Source of the DNA: Limnohabitans_A sp048020265
GTDB lineage: Bacteria > Pseudomonadota > Gammaproteobacteria > Burkholderiales > Burkholderiaceae_C
NCBI RefSeq assembly: GCF_048020265.1
Contig: NZ_CP171843.1
Coordinates: forward strand, 1,674,001-1,738,000
Length of the DNA: 64,000 bases
Direction: 5' to 3'
Of this stretch, positions 12,001-21,000 are shown piece after piece. The translations under genes and the position numbers were made by a program. Every line of letters starts with the position of its first letter. Position 1 is the stretch's first letter. The notes below the pieces were generated by a model. The model ran no database searches and was not told the origin of the DNA. It saw only the letters and a list, made by a program, of their open reading frames with translations.

Positions 12001-15000
12001 TGGCGTGAGCGATGGGCTGGGCACGCCGCCGGCGACGATTTGCTGGATGGCGTTGGCGATGCGGGCCAGCTCATTGAGTTCGGCCACGCTGTCAACAGCG
12101 GATTTTTGCGAAGCGCCCACGATGTCGTTGAGAAGCGCCAAGTTTTCTGCGTCGTTGGCGGCCAAGCCGATGCTGGCACCGACGGTGGCGTATTGAGCGG
12201 CCGTGGGGTCGATGGTGGGCGTGGTGTCAGTCACGCTGTCGCCGGTGTTGGCGTCCAGGTCATTGGCCTCTGCGAGGATGGCGTTCCAGGCGTTGACGAT
12301 GGGCTGGATCTCAGCGGCACTGTCAACCGCCGCGCCATTGACTGGGACCGTGTTGAGGGTGCTGTTGATGGCCGCGACGTTGCCACTGTCTACACCGGTC
12401 ACACCGGTGTCGGCGTATTGGCTGGTGGTGGGCGTGGTCGAGCTGGCACTGTTGCCTTCTGCCGCACCAGAGATGGCGGACAGCGCACTTTGGTAAGCCG
12501 TCAGGGCGTTTTGCACCACAGCGGCAAGTTCTGCCTGCGAAGCAATCGGGCTGGCATCGCTATTGGCCTTGTCGATGGCAGCCTGCACAGCGGCCAGTGC
12601 GTCATCTGTCACGGTGCCCACCGGGCTGCCGTTCACACTTTGACCAGCCACCAACGCGTTGATTTGGGCGGCAGTGGGGGCTGTGTCGGTGGCTGGGTCG
12701 TCGAAGCCAAGCACCGCTTTGGCGGCATCGGCCAGGGCTTGCAATTCAGGCACAGCGTCCACAGCGGTGCTGGGCTTGCCGTCAACCACGTCAGACAGCA
12801 GTGCGGCGGTGGCGGCGTCCACGCCGGTCACGCCGATGGCGGCGTAATCGGCTGCGGCGGGCACAGCAGCGCCGCTCGTGTTGGCGTCCGTGCCGTCGGC
12901 GGCGGCCAACACTTTGTTGTAGGCGTTGACGATGGCCTGCACTTCTACAGCAGAGTCAGCGGCAGCGCGGTCGTCGGTGGTGGCGGGGGTGCTGGCGGCT
13001 TGGGCGTCGATGGCGCTGTTGATGGCGGCCAGGTTACCGTCGGTGACACCCGTGACGCCTGCAGCAACGTAATCGCTCGTGGCAGGGGCTGGCTGGGTAT
13101 TGTCAGCAGCGAAATCTGCGATCTTGTCGATCGCGGCCTCGTAAGCAGCGATCGCGGTGTTGAGGATGCCTTGCAACTCGCTCAGGGAGTCGGTGGCGGT
13201 GCCCTCATTGGCCTGTGCCGCAATGGCCGCGAGCACGGCGGGCAAATTGTCGGCGGTGACGCCAGACAGACCGACTTTGGCCAGGTCTTCGGCGGTGAGT
13301 GCAGGACTGGGCGTGCCGTTGGCAGCCACGACCTGAATCGCGTTGGCAATGCGCGCCAGCTCGTTGATTTCGGGGATGCTATCGACATCGGCCTTTTGCG
13401 CGGCGCCCACGATGTCGTTGAGCAATGCGAGGTTTTCGGCATCGGTGGCCGCTGCGCCAATGTCGGCCCCGATGGCAGCGTATTGCGCTGCGGTGGGGTC
13501 GGCGGTGGGCGTGGCGTCTGGCGTGGTGTCGCCAGCGGCTGCAGTAGTGTCGTTGGCCTCGGCCAAGATGGCGTTGTAGACATTGACCAAGGCTTGGACT
13601 TCGGCGGCAGTGTCGACCTTGTCGCTGGTGACCGGGGCGCTGTTGAGCGCGCTGTTGATGGCGGCCAGGTTGTCGGCGGTGACGCCACTGACCCCGGCGT
13701 CGGCGTATTGTTGCGCGCTGGGGCTGGTGGCCGTGGCGTTGTTGCTGGCAGCGGCAGCCTGGATGGCGTTGAGCGCGTTGGTGTAAGCAGTGACCGCGTT
13801 GTCGATCAGGGTTTGCAGCTCGGCTTGGGTAGCGATCGGCGTGCCGTCAGCATTGGCCGCCGCAATGGCAGCCTGAACAGCGGCCAGGTTGTCGGCGGTA
13901 ACGCCGGTGGCCAGCAGGCCCAACTCGTCCACGCCAGGCGCGGTTTGGCCATTGCTGCCGGTGTAGGCCACCGTGGTGGCCACGGCGTCGGCCAAGGCTT
14001 GCACCTCTGCCACGGTGTCGACTTGGTCGGCTGTTTTGGTGCCGATGATGTCGCCGAGCAAGGCGGTTTCAGCACCGGCGTCCACACCCGTCACGCCAAT
14101 GGCGGCGTAGTTGGAAGCAGACGGATCTTGGGCGGTGACGTCTCCGCTGGTGCCATTGGCTTCGCGCAAGATGGCATTGAAACCATCGACGATGGCCTGC
14201 ACCTCGGCAGTGGAATCGGCGGCCTCGCCGTTGACCAAGGCACTGTTGAGCGCATCGTTGATGGCGGTCAGGTTGTCGGCCGTGACGCCCGAGACCGCGA
14301 TGGTGCTGTATTGGGTCAAGCTGGGGCTGGAGCCATTGGCAGTGTTGCCTTGGGCAGCATCGCGGATGGCGTTCATGGCCACAGTGAAGTTGCCAGCTAC
14401 GCCGTCCACAATCGCCTGGAGTTCGGCCAGGCTGTCGGTGGCAGCACCTTCATCATCTTTTGCGGCAATGGCGGCCAGCACAGCCGTCAGGTTGGCTGGC
14501 GTGACGTTGACCAGACCGGCTTTGCTGAGGTCATCGACCGTCAGGGCTGGGCTGGGCGTTTGGCCTGCTGCGGTTTGCTGGATAGCGTTGGCAATGCGTG
14601 CCAGCTCGTTGATCTCGGCGATGCTGTCTACACCGGTGGTAGCTTGCGCACCCACGATGTCGTTGAGCAAAGCCAGGTTGTCGAGATCGGTGGCCGCTGC
14701 GCCAATGTTGGCACCAATGGCAGCATATTGGGCGGCCGATGGATCTTGGGCATTGGCGTCTGTGGCTGTGCCGTTGGCTTCTGCCAGGATGGCGTTGTAG
14801 GCGTTGACGATGGCCTGCACTTCGGCAGCGCTGTCGGCATCGCCACGGTCATCGGTGTTGCCCAGGGTGTTGTCTGCACCGTTCTGGTTGTTGATGGCGT
14901 CGTTGATGGCGGCCAGATTGGCTTCGCTCACACCCGTCACACCGGCGGCGGAGTAGTCACCCACAGCAGGAGCCGTGGTGCCGGTCTCGGCGTAGTTGGC

Positions 15001-18000
15001 GATCTTGTCGATGGCCGCTGTGTAAGCGTCGAGCGCGGCTTGAACCACATTGGCCAGTTCTTGCTGGCTGGCAATGGGGGTGCTGTCGCTGTTGGCGGCA
15101 TCAATGGCTTGTTGCACAGCAGCCAGGGCATCGGCCGTCACGGTGTCGGCAGGCAGCACAGCGCCGCCGGTGGGCGTCTGGCCCGCGACGAGCGCGTTAA
15201 TTTGCGCTGCGGTAGGCGCCGTGTCGGTGGGCTGGTCGTAGCCGGTCACGGCCTTGGCTGCGTCGGCCAAAGCTTGCACTTCGGCCACGGTGTCGACGGC
15301 GTATGTGGTTTTGCCATCGATTACATCCGACAGCAAAGCGGCAGCGGCGGCGTCCACACCGGTCACGCCGATGGCGGCGTAGTCGGCGGCGGTGGGCACA
15401 GCGGTGCCGCTGGTGTTGGTATCCGTGCCGTCGGCAGCGGCCAAAACCTTGTTGTAAGCGTCGACGATGGCTTGCACTTCAGCGGCGGTGTTGGCACCCT
15501 CGCGGTCGTTGGCATTGCCCACGGTGGTGTCTGCGCCGGCCTGGCTGTTGATGGCATCGTTGATGCTGGCCAGGTTGACGCTGCTGACCCCGGTGATGCC
15601 TGCGGCGGCGTAGTCGGTGGTCGCAGGAGCAACAGCACCGGTTTCGGCATAGTCGGCGATCTTGTCGATGGCGACTTCGTAAGCAGCGATCGCGGTGTTG
15701 AGGATGCCTTGCAACTCGCTCAGGGAGTCGGTGGCGGTGCCCTCATTGGCCTGTGCCGCAATGGCCGCGAGCACGGCGGGCAAATTGTCGGCGGTGACGC
15801 CAGACAGACCGACTTTGGCCAGGTCTTCGGCGGTGAGTGCAGGACTGGGCGTGCCGTTGGCAGCCACGACCTGAATCGCGTTGGCAATGCGCGCCAGCTC
15901 GTTGATTTCGGGGATGCTATCGACATCGGCCTTTTGCGCGGCGCCCACGATGTCGTTGAGCAATGCGAGGTTTTCGGCATCGGTCGCCGCTGCGCCAATG
16001 TCGGCCCCGATGGCAGCGTATTGCGCTGCGGTGGGGTCGGCGGTGGGCGTGGCGTCTGGCGTGGTGTCGCCAGCGGCTGCAGTAGTGTCGTTGGCCTCGG
16101 CCAAGATGGCGTTGTAGGCATTGACCAAGGCTTGGACTTCAGCGGCAGTGTCGACCTTGTCGCTGGTGACCGGGGCGCTGTTGAGCGCGCTGTTGATGGC
16201 GGCCAGGTTGCCGGCGGTGACGCCACTGACCCCGGCGTCAACATATTGTTGCGCTGTGGGGCTGAGCGTGCCTGAGGTGCTGGCGTTGTTGTTGCCAGCG
16301 GCCTCCTGGATGGCATTGAGCGCGTTGGTGTAAGCGGCTGTCGCGTTGCTGACGACGCCCTGCAGCTCGCTCAAGGAGTCGGTGGCAGTGCCGTTGTCGG
16401 CCTGGGCTGCAATGGCCGCGAGCACGGCGGGCAAATTGTCGGCGGTGACGCCAGACAAACCGATCTGGGCCAGGTCTTCGGCGGTGAGTGCCGGGTTGGG
16501 CGTTTGGCCTGCTGCCGTTTGCTGGATGGCGTTGACAATCCGGGCCAACTCGTTGATGTCGGCGATGCTGTCCACATTGCTCGTTTGCGAGGCGCCGACG
16601 ATGTCGTTGAGCAGCGCGAGGTTTTCGGCATCGGTCGCCGCCGCGCCAATGTCGGCCCCAATGGCAGCATATTGCGCGGCAGTGGGATCGCTCTCTGGCG
16701 TGGCATCAGGCGTGGTGTCGCCTGCTGCGGCGGTGCTGTCGTTGGCCTCGGCCAAGATGGCGTTGTAGGCGTTGACGATCGCCTGGACTTTGGCAGCGGT
16801 GTCGGCATCGCCACGGTCATCGGCATTGGCCAGCGTGTTGTCTGTGCCGTTTTGGTTGTTGATGGCGTCGTTGATGGCCGCCAAATTACTGTCACTCACG
16901 CCCGTCACGCCTGCAGCCTCGTAGTCAGAGGTGGCGGGGGCTGTAGTGCCTGTCTCGGCGTAGTCGGCGATCTTGTCGATGGCCAAGGCATAAGCGTCCA
17001 TCGCAGCTTTGACCACATCGGCCAGTTGCTGCTGCGTCGCCAGGGGCGTGCCGTCGCTGTTGGCGGCGTCGATGGCGGCCTGAACGGCTTTGAGCGCGTC
17101 GTCGGTAATAGGGTTGGTCAAGGTGCTGCCGCCAGCTGTCTGGCCTGTGACCAGGGCGTTGATCTGGTCTTTGGTCGGCGCGGTGTCTGTCGCCGGATCG
17201 TCGTAGCCGATCACGGCTTTGGCCGCATAAGCCAGGGCCTGGACTTCCGCCACGGTATTCACAGCCTCAACTGTCAAGCCGTTGATCACGTCCGACAACA
17301 TCGCGGCAGTGGCGTCGGTGACGCCCGTCACGCCAATGGTGGCGTAGTCCGCTGCAGCGGGCAGAAGTGGGGTGTTGCTGTCATTGCCGTCAGCGGTGCT
17401 CAAAATCTTGCTGTAAGCATTGACGATGGCCTGAACTTCGGCTGGGCTGTCAACGGCGCTGCTATCGTTGCCATTGCCCAGCACGCTGTCGCTGCCGGTC
17501 TGGCTGTTGATGGCGTCGTTCACGGCAGCCAGGTTGCCCCCTGCGCCACCGGTCACGCCGGTTACGCCTGCATTGGCGTAATCGGTGACGGTAGGCGCAG
17601 TTGTGCCTGTAGCGGCATAGTCGGCAATCTTGCCGATGGCCGCGCTGAGCGTGACGCTCAGGGTACCTGCGGCACTGTTGTTGCCGCTTGCGTCTTGGCT
17701 GGTGATGCTGAGGGTGTAGACGCCATCTTGCGCCAAGAGGGTGTTGGGCAGAGTCAGGGTGGCTGTGCCACTGGCAGCATCCGGGTTGGTCACGGTGTGT
17801 GTGAAGCGGCGCTCGACACCATCTGGGCCCGTCACCGTGAAAGTGAGCACGTCGTCCGCCACACTGCCCGAAGGCAAGGTCACGCTGGTTTGCAGACCGT
17901 CCGCCAGTTCTGCCGCCGTGATCCCGCTGGACGCTTCGACAATCATCAGCACAGGTACCGATACAGCAGCGGGTGTGCCGTTGGCGTTTTGCCCGGGAAC

Positions 18001-21000
18001 GACTGTATCGAGTGTGAAGCTGACGTTGTTGGCAGCTGCGCCCAAATTACCGTTCAAATCGGTCAGTGTCGCGGTCAAGCTGTAAGCGCCATCGGCACTG
18101 GTCGTGGTCTTGGGCACGTTCAAAATGCTCGTGCCCGCAGTCGCTTCCGCATTGGTGACGGTGTGACTGAACTGACGAACGATGCCCAAGGGGTCGGTCA
18201 CGCTGACGGTCAGAGTTTCGCCAGCTTGCGTACCGGCAGGCAGGCTCACACTGACTTGCAAGCCGTCGCTCAGTTCAGTTGCATTGACGCGCAGATCGGC
18301 CGCTTCGGCCAGGGTGACGGTGGGGGCCAATGGGGCCAGGGTATCCACATCGACGGTACGGCTGACCGTGGCTTGACTGCCAAAGGCGTTGGTCACAGCG
18401 ACGCTGTAGTCAACGTCGCCTTCGGGCAGCAAGGCCACTGCCGAGGCTGGAATAGTGACACGAATCAGATTGCTGCCAGGCGTGGTGCCGGCCAACACTT
18501 GGGCGGTGTAACTGGTGCCATTGAGCGTGACAAGGACGTCAGAACCCACGTCGGCATCGGTGGTGCCTGTGAGCACCACGGCCGAGTCGTTTTCAATGGC
18601 GTTGATCCGATCGTCACCCGACAAGGGATTGAGCGTGACAACAGGCGGCTGGGTGTTGATGATCAACTCCGCGGCGCTGGCGTCCTCTTTGGTAACGTTG
18701 CCAGCGGTGGTGGTCACCTGCACATCGTAGGTGCCGTCAGTGAGCGTCACACCTGCGGCTGCGGTATCCAGGCTCCAGGCTTGGGTGGTGGCGTTGTAGC
18801 TCAAGCCCGTTGGCAAGCTAGCGATGGTGCCGCTGATTGTGACGCCGTTGACGATGACCGTGAGCGTGTCACTGGCTTCCAGCGCAATGTAGTTGCTGGC
18901 CACAGCAGGATCGGCACCTGGCAGCAGCTTGCGGGCCAGACCCGACAAAATCGGTGTGGTGTCGTTGGTGAGGGTGTTGTTGACGGTGGGTACGTCGGGG
19001 CTGGCGGTGTTGGTGCGCAAGCCAAATTGATTGTCAACAATCGGATTGCCCGCTTTGTCGGACGTTTGGGCAATGACTTCGTAGACGTTGCCGTGGTTCA
19101 GGGCAATGGCGTCCGGATCGGTGACGGTCACGCTCCAGGTGTTGTCCATCAAGGCACGCGACCTGGGAGCTTGGACAGTGGTGGTGTAAGTCGTGCGGTT
19201 GAGCGTGACGTACACCGTCGAGCCCACTTCGGCGTCGGTCACACCACTGAGCACCAGCGGCGTGGCCAGCGTGGTGGGCGAGGTGCCACGTTCAGCGGCA
19301 TCGAGCTCGCCGACAAACTGGTTTTGGCTCGCATCGACCGTGTCCCCTGCGATGGTGCTCACGCCAAGGCCGGGCTGCGTGGTGTCCAGTGTGAAACTCA
19401 AGCTGGCAGTTTGGGTCGTAGCGCCGTTGGCGTGGGCGATCTGGCTGGTGACCGTGTAGTCGCCGTCGACCACCGCACCGCCCGTCTGGACCACAGTTTG
19501 ACTGAGGACCACTGAGGCAGCACCTGCGGCCAGGTCGTTAGCAGTGAGCACATGGGTGACGACAGCCGGTGTGCCATCGTTGTTGTCGATGGTGAGGGTC
19601 AGGGTGTCGCCGACAGCGGCGTCTGCCGGCAAAGTCACCAGGGTTTGGATGCCATCGGCCAGCTCATCAGCGCTGATGCCATTGGTGGCTTCAGCCACGG
19701 CGATGACCGGCTGGGCGTTGGCCCAGTTGACATCGCGCACCAGGTCTTGGAGCTCGCCCAGCGTGTCGACACCGGTGCCGCTGTCGTTGGTGGCGGCCAC
19801 AGCCGCGAGGTATTGGGACAAAAAGGACGGATTGACGCTGTCCAGACCGATGGCTTGCAAGTCAGCTGCGGTGAGCGCGGGGCTGATGGGCGTGGTGCCT
19901 GCAGCGGTTAGCACCAACCGGTCAGCAATGCTGGCCAAATTGACCACCGCGGCACCCGGATTGTCACCGGTCAGGGTGGAAGCTGGGGCGTTGTCCACGA
20001 TTTGGTTGAATAAGGCGAGATCGGCAGGACTGTTGATCACATTGGACAACCCCAGTGCGGCGATGTCGTTTGCATCCAACAAAGGAATGCCTTCTTCTTG
20101 ACCATTGGCCAAAGCATTGAGTTTGGTCGCAGCATCGACCAGGTCTTGTAATTCTTCCCGGCTGTCGACAGTGGCACCCGTCACCCCTGTGGTGTCAAGC
20201 AGGCTGTTGATCAAGCCCACATTGGCCGCAGTCACGCCAGTGACGCCCGCGGCCCCATAGATGATGGGGCTGATGGCCGAGCTGGTGCCGGTGTTGTTTT
20301 CGGCGGCGGCAACGATGGTTGCCAGCGCGTTGTTGATGCCGTTGACCAAGGCCTGTAATTCGGCCTGGGTGACGGGCTGGTTGGCATTGGTGCCTGTGGT
20401 GTTGGTGTTGGCATCGGCCAACGCAGCCAACACACTGGCAAGGTTGGCGTCGGAGACGCCGGTCACCAAGGCTTGCAGCTGGGCCACTGTGGGGGCTGTG
20501 TTGCTGCCGGTATAGACCACGGCCGCTTGAGCAGCATCGGCCAGGCCTTGGATGTCTCCTGCGGTGTCAACAGCTGTGACGGGCTTGCTGTCGATCACAT
20601 CCGATAACAGTTCGGCGGTGACGTCGTTCACACTCACGCCGATGGCAGCGTAGTCGGCGGCAGTGGGCGTCGCAGTTGCATTCGAATCGGTACCATCCGC
20701 AGACGCCAAAATTTTGTTGTACGCATCAACAATGGCTTGCAACTCGGCAGGGCTGTCGGCCTCGACACCAGAAACGCCGGTTGCGCTGGACTGTGCGCCT
20801 GTGATGCCTGTGTTCAAGGCGCTGTTGATGGCAGACACGTTGGCATTGGTGACGCCTGTGACGCCGGCAGCTGCATAGTCGGCCGGGTTGAGCGTCGCAG
20901 CGGTGTTGTCTTCGGCTTTGGCCGCGATAAAGGCTGCAGCTGCGTTGAGGTCGTCCACGATGGCTTGCAGACCCGCCAAAGTGTTGAGCTGTGTCGCATC

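Larger units (their letters stand above)
5770..17639 (-). repeat. Ala-rich about 67-residue repeats, block B (very long)
   Basis: Residues 1484-5440, almost 4,000 residues of the same unit as block A, about 59 units by length. Several sub-types alternate: DYAAAGVTGV..NLAAIN, QYAAIGADIGAAATDAENL, DLAKIGLSGVTADNLPAVL and QINALVAGQT. Each is followed by an 'E-x-Q-x-(I/L)-V/A-x-A' helix and loops such as ADGTDSN or DDRGDAD. Sub-types occur in a fixed order that makes higher-order units of 193 and 201 residues. No frameshift or stop was seen in the frame. Confidence 0.8.

Noticed and set aside
8098..16275. 2,725-codon open frame on the plus strand, and other long plus-strand frames across 79-21546
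   Set aside because: They are antisense shadows of the adhesin repeats. Their products are Gly/His/Val-rich without domain structure, whereas the minus frame gives coherent repeats and Ig modules; no ribosome sites were seen.
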